From: Amaurobius ferox
Taxonomy: Eukaryota; Arthropoda; Arachnida; Araneae; Amaurobiidae
NCBI GenBank assembly: GCA_951213105.1
Contig: OX578134.1
Coordinates: forward strand, 137,057,293 to 137,121,292
Direction: 5' to 3'
Length of the DNA: 64,000 bases
In this document: piece after piece, positions 44,461 through 56,641 of the stretch
Position numbering within the stretch: the stretch's first letter is position 1
Layout: every line of letters begins with the position of its first letter
Notes under the pieces: generated by a model
What the model was told of the DNA's origin: nothing
The model's input: only the letters and a program-made list of their open reading frames with translations
Databases searched by the model: none
Position numbers and translations under genes: made by a program

Positions 44461-47400
44461 TTAATAAATATGTACTGGAAATATTTAGAATGACTAACTA
44501 TATAGGAATATATGTATAAAAATCGCCGATCAAAAATTACAGCGAACTTAATCAAAAAGTCACTATTCAAAGACTCCTACAGAGGCATCAACTGGACAAA
44601 ACTTTGTTGATATATTCGTCAAAACATGAGGAGGTGATTTCATGTAAAAAATAATTTTACAAACACCACTCATGGAAGATTTAATGCTGAATGCTGATTT
44701 TACCACAATGATGCTGATTGTAATAAAACGCATAAAAAATGCATGATTCTGAAGAGTGTTAATTTTGAAGTTAATGAAACAAAAACTTCTACATTATTAT
44801 CTGCGCGAGTGATTTTGAATGTTTTTTGTTTGAAGGAAACCTTTGAATTATTTCTGAAAATCTAAGGGAACCTCTGGCTAACAGGGTCGAATGGGGTGAA
44901 TTACAAAATATCCGTGTAAAGTAGTAAGGATAATAAGTAATAAATAAATCGTACATTTTAATAAAATATTACAATGTATTGTCTGTTTCTATTTATTAAT
45001 TTCTGTTAATAAATTAACTGGGGTACGGATCAACTCGACTTTCTCATGCCAGAATATATTTTCTGTTTTCTCTGGGAAAATACAACTTAAGGGGATGAAA
45101 CAATTTCAAAATTCATTCTAAAGTTGGTAGCAGTAATACCTTGTTTAACTGTAACTAAGTAATTTATGGCGTAACTTAGTAATGATTTTTCGTCTGCGAA
45201 CGGTTCGTCATTAATAAATAACTTTACATGAGAAAGACAGAATTTTGCCGGTTCTCCTCAATCGTTTATTAAAATTAAGGACAAATTTAAGTTTTGGAAA
45301 AATAAATAAATCTAAAAGACAGCTACTTGAAAAAAAAGGATAATCCTGTAAAATAAAGGACGTGTGGTCAACATAAGTATGACACAAGTTATGAGCAAAC
45401 ATGACACGGCGTTACCCAACCGTCAGTCCAGACAGGGCTTGTATATCATCATTTTAGCAAGTTCCAAATCTTCGCCTTCTTTTGCTTAAGGAAATAGACA
45501 CCCCACTTTTAACTTCTGGTTAAACTGACCTTTAGGTAATATCTGCCTGCAGCTTGCGTAATACGGTTTAACAAGAACATGTAAATATCCTTAATGGATT
45601 TCCTATAGGACAATATATACAACAACAAATCAACCATCTGCACAGCTACAAATTTAGCAAAATACAAGTGTCTAGCTTTTTCTCCAGACTAACGATTACT
45701 TTGTTGCTTTTGCGTTTTATTACTCTTGTCACACCATGCGCTCGCTCACTGCAACATATCACAATTTAATGTGCCCATTTTGAATGTCAAACTTTGGGCT
45801 CGCATATATATTATTTTAAAGTAAACTATATTGAAAATCTATCGCTCCCGCATTTAAAAGACTAAACAAAAATGATTTTAAGAAACTTTAATAAAGAGTT
45901 TAATATTAAATCTTATAAATAAAAAGTCTATTTCGAAGACCTGATAAAAAGTTGAATTTCAACTTCGAGTTCAAAATGGATGGTGGAATGGCTTATCGGT
46001 CTTACGAAAACTTTTCCTTCAAAGTATTTGATATCAAAGGGCAGAGGGAGAAATAATTTATGGCAAATAAAATTCTCACTGTTCATTTATTATTTGAAAC
46101 AGCTGAGAAGTTTCAAGATTTATATTTCACTAGATGCTTTCTATAAAATCTCATCAGAGTAAAATATACAACAAGTCATTAGACCGTGTCTCCATTGCAG
46201 ACAATAACATCCATCCTAATATTGAGAACGTTCCCTATAAGTGAGTTCTCTGAATATGAAAATCTAAGGTATCCAGAATAGTACTTTTACTACAGATTAA
46301 TATATTTCGTTATTGTAGTAAAGCAACAGCAGCGTAGAAATTGCTTGTAACTTAATGTCTCTGAAAAGTAATATATGTTTTTTATGGATTAATATAAACT
46401 TAATAAATTCCATGAAAAATTACCTGTATAATCCCCTGCATAAAAGTAACATTTCTAATTTAATGAAAAAGACTCTTAAAATATATATAAAGGATAATTT
46501 AAATATACGTTTTTAACTTGGATATCTCCTGTATCATGCGATGGATTTTGATGGCTCTTTTTAATGTTTTTTTTTGCCAAGAACTGTCCAAGAACTAACT
46601 ATTCTGGTGTAATATTTTTCACCCTATAGTGAAATGAGAAATAACTATAATTAAAAACATGTTTCTGCCTGTCATGAGAGCTTAAAACTTGGAAACAGCT
46701 CAACGGATTGTCACGTATTTTTACTTGCTTTGTAAGCTCAATAAGGAATCGATTTATCTATAAACATGCTCCGAATTTCACATCATTTTATACAAAAGTA
46801 AAATTTCCGAAAAATGTTTAGAAGTTAAATACATCTTGAACACAATCTAATTTGGTGAAACTTTTAGCAGCTATAAACCAGCAATGAGATTAGATCCAGG
46901 AGAAGTTTTACTACACGTTTTATCCTCTTAGACCTCTCCAGAGAACAACAATTATATTGAATGTTTTGAGTGTCTGTAATGACTGTTTATTATGTAAAAA
47001 CAGATCAACATATTTACATACATTTTTAACTGGATTGTTACATGGGAGAGCATTTATGACTAAAATAGTTCTGATTTTGTGGAGTTAATTTCCTTCAGTT
47101 AGGTGTTTCTGCTATTAACATCTAAACAATAATGTTCACTCAGTTATGGCTAAAAGCGCTTTCAAGACATCCACTCCTTTTATGAAATGAATACATGTGA
47201 TTTTTTTTTCCTTTAAGATTCAAAACGTGCAATAACCGGAGAACGACACGTGTTACCATCCTATAAATTACTCCATTCACTTTAAAATTAAAAGATACAT
47301 ATTAAAAAGTCATTTCTACCCATATTTTAAAAATATATTTTAAGTGATTCGATTTTTTTCAAATAAGAATAGGAGAAAAATTGGCTACTTAGCAACTGAG

Positions 47401-48028
47401 AAAATACTTCTATAAAATACATCCTGGCTTATTATTTTACATGTAAATAAATCTGAAATTTAAGGAATAGTAGTGCATGAAAAAATTAATTGGAGGCTTT
47501 TTCACTGCAGATATTTTTGAATTGATATCTATAACGGAATAATAATGTTTAGATTCCAAGTCCATACAAATATTTTCTAAAACTATTTAACGGCTTCGAA
47601 TTTGAATTGATTCAGTAGCATGCACATAATTTGCAATGAGCTTAAACTGCGCCATTAATTCTGAAGAAGACATTACTCAGTGACGGACATGATAAATATC
47701 GCAAATTAGTAACCCTGACTTCATGCTGATTAATTTATGGCTGCCAAATGTCGACCTGTCAACGCCAATCGTCTTATTTGATACTCAAATGAATATTCTC
47801 TATTCTTATAAGTTATCCACTTAAGAAGTTAAGATCCATTTAATTCGGATAAGGAAGCGAAGATTATATCTTCAGAAACTCCTCATTTAAAATTTTAATT
47901 TAAACTTGCTTCGATAAATAACTAAATATTATTCTAAAACATTATAGAAGCATGTGAAAAATGTTTATATAACCTGTAAAATTATCTGAAATCGGCTTAT
48001 TAGTATCATTTCAATCATATATGAAAAC
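44461..48028. other. AT-rich stretch, nothing recognised
   Basis: 3.6 kb of AT-rich DNA with no family repeat, RNA gene or coding pattern that I can support. Open frames are short and low-complexity. It may be unique intergenic or intronic sequence. Confidence 0.5.
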
Positions 48029-48029
48029 A

Positions 48030-48105
48030 CTATTATACTCTCAGTAGCTAAATGGATAGAGAGTCGACAAGCTAGGCAAAGATTCGCGGTTCAAGTCCCA
48101 GCTAA
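48030..48105 (+). pseudogene. tRNA-like sequence (degenerate)
   Basis: It contains an A-box-like TAGCTAAATGG at about 48046 and a B-box-like GGTTCAAGTCC at about 48089, with normal spacing. Stems do not close, so it is a decayed tRNA or tRNA-derived SINE head. It resembles the tRNA-like units at 1321-1810 at the CTCAGTAGCT start. Confidence 0.5.
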
Positions 48106-48755
48106 GATACGTGTTCTTTAAGCAAAGGGAAAACTTGTGCAACATATAAGCACAAAAAACACAATTTAATAACACAATGTAATACACCAATAACACAATA
48201 ATGTGTCTTTTAGTAATCTTTTAGCGATCTATATATTTTATCTTGGCATATTTATATTTTTTACTTTTTTAGTATCTGGACTACAGGGACAGGTGGGGTA
48301 CAGAAACGTCGGCTGTAGTAGGTAGGGGAAAACGCGTTTAGTGCATTCTTCTTTTATAGTCACATTCATGAAAAAGTTTTGCGCATGAGTGTAATAACAT
48401 GATAAAAGAAAAGTGAAAACGTATTGGAAAAGCACCGACCCCTACAAAGAGTGCAATCAGCTTGACATTCAAATAGGTATAACTCATAGTGCAATGCAAA
48501 ATTATTTCCAAAAGAGCAGTAAAGAATTATAAAATCTATTTAATATATTGGAGACAAGATACAAATTTCGTTAGCTTACTGGTTAATGACGTCAACTATC
48601 TATCTAAAGATCAATTTTTCATTATCCCTTCGATGATGATTTTAAATAATATTTGAGTGACTTAGCAGTTTAGATGCAGTACATCACTAAAATTTAAAAA
48701 TACAAAGTTCTAATGTTTCCAAGGGCCCCATGATTTATTACAGCGATTTTCAATT
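48106..48755. other. AT-rich stretch, nothing recognised
   Basis: No gene recognised; a GC-richer patch at 48285-48335 has no identifiable family. Confidence 0.4.
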
Positions 48756-48756
48756 C

Positions 48757-48816
48757 TCAAGTGTTAGTGGTTGCGTTATGACCGCAATAACCCGGGATCG
48801 AATCCTGGTCACGGCA
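48757..48816 (+). pseudogene. tRNA-His-like pseudogene
   Basis: The 3' two-thirds follow a eukaryotic tRNA-His. The anticodon arm is TTGCG-TTATGAC-CGCAA (48771-48787): a perfect 5-bp stem and 7-base loop with U33 and anticodon ATG, where the functional gene has GTG. The T arm CCGGG-ATCGAAT-CCTGG has a full stem. The 3' acceptor strand reads TCACGGCA (48809-48816), as in tRNA-His. The D arm lacks about nine bases (AGTGTTAGTGG only), and the 5' acceptor strand (expected GCCGTGA) is not present upstream. It is followed by a small hairpin, CGGCAC-TTAAT-GTGCCG (48812-48828). It cannot be a working tRNA. Confidence 0.7.
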
Positions 48817-48829
48817 CTTAATGTGCCGA

Positions 48830-49005
48830 TTTGTTTTTAATACTTAATCTTATTATACAACTCTCTAAAGTGCAGTTAAAATTATTAATTAACTACTAGT
48901 TGTAGTTTAGCTTAGAAGTTAATCCTTGCAATTAACCAATTTTGTGTACATTGCGTTTGGTGGCCGCAAAACCCCCTAATATTTTCATAACGGGATAACT
49001 TATTA
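48830..49005. other. AT-rich, nothing recognised
   Basis: Short stretch without a recognised feature. Confidence 0.4.
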
Positions 49006-50540
49006 TAAGAAGTGAGAACTATAAAGTTAATAGCAAGGGAACTAAATTTATTCCAATATACACTATTAATTTACATTATTATATATTCACAAAAATAGAG
49101 AATACCACTCTCTTATTGATCCATATTAAATTATTCCTCGAGAAGTAATGCCAGAACATTAATTGTTTGTTGAAACAAGTGGTGAGACTAATTAACAATC
49201 ATTTTTCTTTGCTGTAAATTTCGGGAATTTAGTACGATCCTTCATATAGTGTTAAAACAGTACAGTACCTGATGAGATCTTTCACTTCTGATGAAGCACT
49301 CACATCCATATTCACCATTCATATATGCTATATTTCATTTCACGATCTAATTAATCTTGGAGCTCTTCTCCAAGCAGTTCACCTTCCAAGACACTCATCA
49401 AAATCCCACTGAGCAACTCTTGCTTGCTCTGAAAACTCTCTCTCTCTCTCTGCATGCTCGCTTCTTACCGTGGTTATATATATATACCTTTTTCTTCTTC
49501 CACACGGTCCACGTGCTATTCCTTTCTAGAGCTTTCTTTTTCCAGACGGTTCACGTGCTACTCCTCTCTGGATCGCAAACTCCTCGTCACCTCTCTATTC
49601 ATAATCCGACTTTTGGCATCATCCCTTTTGTAATGCAGACTTCTCGTCTGGTCGATTAGACTAATCCCCCGCGTTTAATTAATTAATTAATATTTTTATT
49701 TCTAGCATTACAGGTGCTATCCTGTATAAACATTGTGCTAAACAGATATTAGGATCGTATAGTAACAATTTTCGTTGTGGATCAACACTTACCCCACCTT
49801 TTCCGCAGTCCGGCTTCACCTAGAGAATTCTACATAGAAAAACAATAAACTTACTGTATACTAAAATGATAACACTGTGTAATATTTACTTATTTTTATT
49901 TATTTAGACACCTTTCATTTTAAACTTATATTTCAAAATTTCTAAAACTAAATTATTTAATAATATTTCTATTACAAAAACATTTTTTTATGTTCCAACC
50001 TTTTCTGAAACACGTGTGATGACAAACGCGATTTTTATGATATTCGTTTAATGCAGTCGATTAAAAGGAATCTCATGTGGGATAAAAGTATCATACCTGA
50101 TAAGATCTTGGTTGTACATCACACAGCTGTCGTCGGCACACTTACCCGGGAACTGAGCTTAATTCGCGCCCAAGTGCCCTTGAAGTAAGCTCAATTCGCG
50201 CTTGTTCTGCACCCCTTAACCATTTTCATTTTCAGCCATCCTTTTTCGAACGTTCATGTCTAGAACTTTTAAGAATCTTTTTTGCATCGAATAACTTTCT
50301 CGTCACCTCATAGCGCTTCCCTCGATATCATCCCCTGGAGACTTTTGACCACAGACCTAGTCTTGTGATCCATTGGTTGACGTTACTCCATAGCTCTGCC
50401 CTCATTGGCTGGAGAGATACTGGGGCGTAACTGACAGAGGTCAACCTGGTCAGCTGGGATTTGGAACTTGTTCGTCATGTGTGGCAACTTTTATGACGCC
50501 CTAGTAAATGAAAATGAGTTTTAGCATCACTTTGGCATCT
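49006..50540 (+). other. Promoter/LTR-like GC-richer region
   Basis: Features seen: a (TC)n run at about 49436-49454, a TATATATATATACC word at 49475-49488, and a 52-bp-period duplication (CACGGTCCACGTGCTATTCC at about 49503; GACGGTTCACGTGCTACTCC at about 49545). Near 50370-50420 there are CCAAT-type words (ATTGGTTGAC, CATTGGCTGG). AGTACCTGATGAGATCTT and CATACCTGATAAGATCTTGG recur at about 49265 and 50094. The LTR-like units at 19678 and 56642 carry comparable CATACCT and CCAAT words. This could be one or two decayed LTRs, but end words were not found. No downstream gene is recognisable. Confidence 0.3.
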
Positions 50541-51758
50541 CGCTGGTGATTGTTTGAGCCCTTGTAAAATATATTGCTTTATTTCCAGCTCCCTGCCATT
50601 TTATTTGCTAATAACTATTCTATAGTATCCCAAAATTCAAACTGCTAGGATGACACATGCTTGTCAATACAAAAGTACAGCCAAGGAATGTATAAGTATA
50701 ACATATTTGGAGTATAACATAAATATAACGTAATTAGTGTATAGAAGAAGTAATAAGTATGATATATCACTTCTTGCTCTTCCAATTTACACAAAAATCT
50801 AATCAGTGTCAGGGTAGCTCATAAGTCACTTTACTGAATAATTTCATAAACTGTGTAAAATTCTATTAGAGATAGAATGCAAATTTCTAGGCACAGATGC
50901 GTAAAAAAGATCCTATATAGTTTGCCCAAAAAGTGTAGATTCACTTAAAACTCAATTCGAAATTTAGACTCTTACAAGATTTTAACTATACGTATTCTAT
51001 ATACTGTACCTAAAGCGAAATTTATTGTAGTGTTGTAAACCTTTAGAACAATATTCCTAAAACAAAATATATTTGGGGAATTTAATAAATCAACTTCCAA
51101 GCGAAAGACTTCTTAAAAAGCAAAACTTTCCACATACTTAAATGCTCAAGATGTCGAGAGAGAAATAAACTATTGCACTGAACTTAAACTACCTTGGTTG
51201 CAATTATTGCAAAAGTTAGTTTATGGTCTCCAAAAAATTCCATCCGTTGTTTTCTTCCTAATTTTTCGCCGCAAAAGGAAAAAGAATGGAGATTTTACGA
51301 TTTCGTAATGCTCATTCTGAATCACATAAAAGAATCAGTAGAGGACTATATATATAAATTAAATACACAAGGGTTGCAATTAAAGCACCTAGAGATCAAC
51401 ACAAAATTGAATACCAGTAAAACGAATCAGAACATGGAGAAATAATATTAGATTTTGACCAAGTTGGTGAAATTTTCCAAAAGTTGCCAACTTATGGATA
51501 TCTCTGTGGATTTGCGACCGTTTGTCGAGTTCATCTCGATGATCCCCAACATAATCACCCAGAGTAACATATTAACAGGCAGAAAAATATATTTTATTTT
51601 CTTATGTATTGTCACGACGTATCCGCTTGTACCGTCGGTGTACTCTCAGGATACAAGAAGGAGTCGGCATTTATGGATAGGAAACTAACATTTTTACTTA
51701 TGTGGCGAATTAATTTATTAATCTTAATTCAAGTTGTCATTAATTTAAACTAGTACTT
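50541..51758. other. AT-rich stretch, nothing recognised
   Basis: No supported gene. An open frame at 51194-51445 has no family resemblance. Confidence 0.4.
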
Positions 51759-51786
51759 ACTGGACAACAGAAAACTGTTGTCCAGT
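51759..51786. repeat. Hairpin, perfect 12-bp arms
   Basis: ACTGGACAACAG-AAAA-CTGTTGTCCAGT. It lies exactly at the inner end of the Tc1-like fragment that follows, so it may be a rearranged transposon end. Confidence 0.75.
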
Positions 51787-52155
51787 TAGAGATAACAATA
51801 AAAAGTGCAATTTGGAGATAACTGAACAAGTCTGTCAACTTTCCGCTTAGCTGGAGCATCCAGTATTCGTTGACGACCATAAGCTTTGCTCTCAGTCCTT
51901 GAATTTTGTATGATACACTCACTATAAGCTTTAATAACTGATGTTCGTAAGCAAAGCACAAGTGCAGTCGTTTTGCCAATACTCGCATTACATCTTCGAG
52001 CTTCCATTATTTCTTTAACAATATACTCCGTTAGTTTTGCATGCCTTCAGTGTTTCCTTCTTATACCGATTTAGAGATTTAAAATCAACAATATCTGTGG
52101 TATAGCTAATTGGAATAAAATGACCTGGTGGCAATAATAGTTTGTCCACTTAGTG
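51787..52155 (-). pseudogene. Tc1-like element, 5' fragment
   Basis: Read on the minus strand from 52155, next to a TA at 52156-52157: CACTAAGTGGACAAAC and ATTGCCACCAGGTCATTTT have the look of a Tc1-type terminal repeat and leader. An ATG at 52007 opens a frame, MEARRCNASIGKTT. Further on it reads YGRQRILDAPAKRKVDRLVQ, comparable with the GRPR...R..R.IVR.V hinge that follows the first helix-turn-helix of Tc1 transposases. The rest of the transposase is missing, and the fragment ends at the hairpin. It need not belong to the same copy as the C-terminal piece at 18757-18985. The assignment rests on short motifs, so it is moderate. Confidence 0.45.
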
Positions 52156-52249
52156 TATTCATGTGGCATGAATAAATGGATATGTCCAAAAGTATAGTTT
52201 ACTTGAAAGTGTGTTTAAAATTAGACAAGTCTTTATTTTAGCTTTAGCA

Positions 52250-52278
52250 GATTCATACAATCTAGGATTGTATGAATC
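52250..52278. repeat. Hairpin, perfect 13-bp arms, 3-base loop
   Basis: GATTCATACAATC-TAG-GATTGTATGAATC. Immediately after it, GAAACGAAGAATT(G/A)AGTGAC occurs twice (52281 and 52320). Confidence 0.75.
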
Positions 52279-52698
52279 TTGAAACGAAGAATTGAGTGAC
52301 GGAAACTATGAAAACTATTGAAACGAAGAATTAAGTGACACTAAATTCCAATTGTAGTCACAAACTGATGAGATTGTTTTGTAGGAAAATGTACACGAAA
52401 TTGTTATAGAAATTTGTACACATTTGTACAGGATTCGTACAAGTATAGGAGTAATTAATTGGGTTTGGTTAGTTTTTGAAAAATAACAAGTTCTGATATC
52501 AATTTTATTGGACACATCTATGTTACTAAAACACAATATGTGTCTGCACATGGTTCATGTATAAAAAACCCTGCTAAGCTCCGAGACTTCAAATTTTGCA
52601 TTACCTTCGAATTCTGTCAAGCCACCCTTCTCGGATAAACGCTCCCTCACTTTTTGTCTCAATTTGAAATTCTGAAAAATTCCGTGAGCCCCCCCCCC

Positions 52699-52730
<32 letters not shown>

Positions 52731-53277
52731 CTTAGAAAAATAAAATTGATAACAAAATTCGTTGTCGAATGAAATAAATTTATTGACAATATTTTTTAAT
52801 TTTATCTTATATTCAGCCACATCATAAGGTTACTATAAATCGTTTTGTACACTTTGTTTCAGTAGAAAATTCCGAACACCGCTTCCCGCACCCATTACTT
52901 GGAATTTTCCTCGACAAAATTCTACCATAAAATCCTGCCACAAAGTCTTGATAGAATTCTGAATTCTACTTGTTTCTTTTAGCAACAAGTTCCCAGTATG
53001 AGCCTCCCTCTACAATTTCCTCCATTTCAATTTTTGGTTGCAGTCTACGGTAATTGAAAGTAATACTGGCTTAAGCACTAAAATAAAAACCTCGAACATT
53101 AAAATGCTGTTTATTTGATTTTCAATTATTTTTTAATGGTTACTATTGATACAAAGATGAACTCTGTTACTAACAGTTGAGCAGAAGTAACCTGTTCACT
53201 GAACGGTTTTTTTAAATTTCACTGAACGGTTTAATTAAGGAATTTAGAAATCTAAATACTAAATCAGAATACTAAAA
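52279..53277. other. AT-rich stretch with a C-run/(CA)n microsatellite
   Basis: No gene is recognised. A run of C (about 11) followed by (CA)n and an A-run lies at 52689-52730. Confidence 0.5.
52689..52730 (+). repeat. (C)n(CA)n(A)n microsatellite
   Basis: Simple compound repeat; generates an artificial Cys/Val/Gly frame on the minus strand. Confidence 0.95.
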
Positions 53278-53476
53278 ATCTGATGTGGGCAACACATGAC
53301 TTTCCTTATATATTGCAATGAATTTACTACTTTTACAGTAAACAAAATAGGTTTTTCTTATATTAGATACTTATATTCTTTTCCAGGATATTAAATTTTC
53401 GACAATTAGTCATCATTTTCATTGATTTAGCGTCATTTTTATACATTTAGCAATATTTTCGTTAATTTGGCAACGA
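53278..53476 (+). repeat. Family A, 5'-end fragment
   Basis: It starts ATCTGATGTGGGCAACACAT (in two words) and follows copy 1 closely through AGGTTTTTCTTATA and the GTCATTTTCATTGATTTAGCG block. It stops abruptly at GGCAACGATTTTTG. The identity to copy 1 looks higher than in other fragments. Confidence 0.75.
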
Positions 53477-54045
53477 TTTTTGAACCGAATATATAAAACA
53501 ATTCTTTCATATTTATATATTTATTTATTTTTAAATACATCGAAATATGCATGTTTTTTTTATTATCTTATTATGCAGCATACGTAAAAAGAAAATTAGT
53601 ACAATTCTATAGTTTGCAAAAAATATGGTGTATATCTTCACATTCTAACAAAACACCTTTCTTTAATTAATATATTTTCTAATTTTCGATTAATTTTCAA
53701 CCAAATGTATGAAGATTGAGATTTATGGTTCAGCTATTTCTCTAGTTTGCTATGGGGAGCAGTGAAGGTTTGTGCTTATGTGTGACAAGTTGTGCGTGAT
53801 TACACATGCATTGAGACTAAAGGATTTTGATTGAAACAAAACGAAAGGTTCGAAATATAATGCAACATTGACTCTGAATCAGGTTCAATTGGGGATGAGT
53901 ATTATCGAGAAATTGTTGACTTTTTTTCTTTCTGTACATTCGGATAAAAGCAAGATAAATGGTTCACCATTAAACCTATAAAATAACTGCATTAAAATGT
54001 AGATCTTAACTAATTGGCCATATTTATTCATCGATCGATATTCTA
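53477..54045. other. AT-rich stretch, nothing recognised
   Basis: No gene recognised. Confidence 0.4.
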
Positions 54046-54155
54046 AGAGAGTTCAAACGAACTATGGGAGTTCAAACTAAGAGAATTGAACTATAATCAA
54101 AGAGAATCGAACAATTCTAAGAGAATCGAACAATTAATTCTAAGAGAGTTCAAAC
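54046..54155 (+). repeat. Short tandem words CTAAGAGA(G/A)T(T/C)
   Basis: Five or six imperfect units of the form TTCTAAGAGAATCGAACAA / GAGAGTTCAAACGAA. Confidence 0.75.
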
Positions 54156-54549
54156 ATTATTCTGGAATAAATTAAGTAAGATAAGAACTCGCTTAATATT
54201 CTTTGAACATAATATTTTTAAGCCACTACCACATAAAAAAATTCGATATAGAAAAGTCTGGTAGAGGCTGTGGTATACTTACTTTTCTTTATTAAATAAA
54301 AGCAAATATACTTCTGAATACGATATAAAAATGTTGAACTGTTAAAATAGATTGGGACGAAAGAAAGAATTGTTTTATATTCCTTTATTAGTGTTATTCT
54401 AACAAGCGATATCAAATGTACAATTAGCTCAAATACTCATTTAACAAAAGTCTAATTTTAAACTAAATATATTTGTTAAATTATTTCTTTAGTTAATAGA
54501 TAAGTTATTATTCTTTTGAAATTTTTCGCAATTAAAAAAAGTTGTCAAC

Positions 54550-54645
54550 AGGTCTATTACGCCTTTAACTTGCAATAGCTCTCTTGAATTAACTTGTAAT
54601 AGCTCTCTTAAGTTAACTTAACAATAGCTCTCTTGAAATAACTGT
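54550..54645 (+). repeat. Tandem array, about 30-bp units
   Basis: AACTTGCAATAGCTCTCTTGA, AACTTGTAATAGCTCTCTTAA and AACTTAACAATAGCTCTCTT (each given in part) form three units. Confidence 0.8.
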
Positions 54646-54697
54646 CTCCAGCTATGTGGGTGCATAGGCCATGTATCCCGTGTATCCTGATGTAGAC

Positions 54698-54775
54698 AAC
54701 CAGTGTTGCCAATTTGGCGGATTTTCCGTCAAATCTTACTTATTTCTGTAAGGTCTGGCGTTTACTTGGCAACAG
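54698..54775 (+). mobile_element. Possible short hAT-like remnant
   Basis: CAGTGTTGCCAATTTGGCGG at the left and TTGGCAACA at about 54764-54772 form partial inverted ends of the hAT type (CAGTGTTGCCAA). The 8-bp duplication expected of such an insertion was not found. Confidence 0.3.
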
Positions 54776-54974
54776 GCAATGGCTTATCAGCGCGTCGGGG
54801 GCGGGGGAAGGAGTTTATGTGGTATAAGTCGCTGGCTTCTCCAGTAGTTAGCTTAGCTAGTCGTACTTGCAAGGCCAGTAGTTGGTGCGAAGTGTTTATG
54901 TGTTTATATGAAGGCGGCTGACACTAACAAATGGCATGCCAACTGGTACTGTGCAAACCAGGCCTCAGTTGCCT
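54776..54974 (+). other. GC-richer patch, nothing recognised
   Basis: Contains GGGGGCGGGGGAAGGAG near 54797. The frame over it does not resemble a known protein. Confidence 0.35.
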
Positions 54975-55045
54975 AGATATTTGGACTCATTTTTGTATCC
55001 TGAAAATACACTTACTATTTAACGGTATACTCCGTAACAATGTGG
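54975..55045 (+). repeat. Family F short repeat, copy 2
   Basis: GATATTTGGACTCATTTTTG, TATCCTGAAAATACAC and the following ATTTAACGGTATACTCCG parallel 42250-42320. Confidence 0.5.
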
Positions 55046-55215
55046 ATATTTTAAAATAATTTATCTGACGAACACTGCATTGATTCCTTTGTGGAATTTT
55101 GAGGCTACTTTCAACTCCGAGTCAACAGTCTTTGTAACAGAAACATTGGTGAGTTATCATAATACCTGTAAAGGCAAAGTTATCAAAAATTTTTGCTTTA
55201 AATATATATCGTTAG

Positions 55216-55504
55216 TTGTTGTTGTTGAGACCCAGACCATCCGACTTACCAGAAAGGTGTAAGGTAACTGTTTGGACGGTCGGGAAGTGCCACCCAATTC
55301 AGACCGGAACCCAGTGGGGGAGGCATCCACAGGGACCGTACCCTCCTTCCCCTACCACCAACCTCTCGGAAGGACTTTCGGACCCACATGTTTAACGTGA
55401 TCGTACTCCGCATGAACACGGCGGCAGTTTTGGCAGTGGCTGGAATCGAACCCGGGCCTACCGAGTGCAACTCCAGCGCGCTAACCAATGGGCTACCGCG
55501 CCCC
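55216..55504 (-). mobile_element. SINE with tRNA-like head and intact B box (copy 3)
   Basis: On the minus strand it begins GGGGCGCGGTAGCCCATTGG, an A box with the TAGC..ANTGG plan. The B box GGGTTCGATTCC follows at normal tRNA spacing. Then comes the same body as in the 5S-headed copies and a GTTGTTGTTGTT-complement (AAC)n tail. Flanking 14-bp duplications ATATATATCGTTAG are at 55202-55215 and 55509-55522. No 5S sequence is present. It represents the presumed parental architecture: tRNA head, about 200-bp body and triplet tail. The open frame over it is not a gene. Confidence 0.9.
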
Positions 55505-55699
55505 ATATATATATATCGTTAGTGGTCGAACGAATTATCTTCACACTAGAGATACAAATATTGCACTGACTGACACAGACATTCCCCACAACCGCCATAC
55601 TAAAACTAGTTAAGTATATTCTCGGGTACTTTAAAAGTGTAAATCTATTGAAAACGCGGGTTCGAATTTTCGAATTCAAATCGGTACTTTCCCTATACA

Positions 55700-56440
55700 T
55701 ACAGTGTAGATCGTAGAGAAAATAAAATATCCATTAATTTCAGAGTGAACAAGTCTCAATCGCCACATATTTAAGAAACTTAAAAATTGAACCTTTGTCT
55801 TATGGTTTTGCTGTAAAAGGAAAAGAATGGTGGTTTTTCATGAAAAACGTATTCGGATTATGACTGGAGATTCTTATAAATGGAGAAGATTGAAACATTA
55901 GTTTGTAATTTAATATTCCAATGAAGCAACAGTACAACCTCACAATGATAAACAGCCAATTAAGTCAAAAGGGCGTATTTTCACCCAAGGCAAAAGAGAT
56001 GCTCTGGCGAAAGAAGGTTGACAAAGATTATTCAGAGAGTCAGTATTCAAGACGGTTGCAGTGCCGGTATTCAGAATGTTATTCAGTGTCAGAACGTTAT
56101 GAGACAATTAATGAAGTCGTATAAAGACGTTTGTAGAAGTCGTTATCAAACAGTTGTAGTTAGCAGAATGTAAATAGTTAATAGTTAAATTATCAGTTAT
56201 CAAAATGTGGCAGACAGTTGAAATTATGAGAGTTGAAGTGGTGTATCAAAAAGTTGAAGTCTGACTCCACATGTGAGAAGAATAATCGGAACGTTGGTGA
56301 CATCCATGCAGATCAACAGACCATCAAAACGAGGCCAAAACACAAAAGTGTGGTGCTGGAAAAACAAGGAAGAATGCAAATCATACTTCAATTTAAATTC
56401 TCTAAACGTGGCCGTAATATCGTAAAGTCGTGAAACATTA
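55700..56440 (+). other. Repeat-rich leader-like segment related to family D
   Basis: At about 56265-56345, GGTGACATCCATGCAG, CAACAGACCATCAAAACGAGG and CCAAAACACAAA (given in parts) parallel the start of family D. Upstream (about 56020-56260) are short repeats built on TATTCAG, AGAACGTTATGAGA and AGTTGAAGT words. Two frames of 66-67 codons cross this segment but show no domain. Interpretation as an LTR-retrotransposon interior is possible but unsupported. Confidence 0.35.
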
Positions 56441-56641
56441 TAAACACATTGCGTTGTGTGCTGCTTAAACCAACCTTATTTATCTTCAATGCGATCTCCA
56501 GAAATATAATACATTAACATACTGCCACAATTAATTGCACCAATTTAACTTTAAAATAAAATATTTTATTAAGAACATTTGATTAATTATTAAATTAATT
56601 ACAACAATTATCATATTACTATTTGCGGAGGAGATTTCAAA

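Noticed and set aside
49357..49659. 100-codon open frame
   Set aside because: It runs through a TC microsatellite, a TA run and a 52-bp duplication; composition is Phe/Leu/Ser-biased with no recognisable domain.
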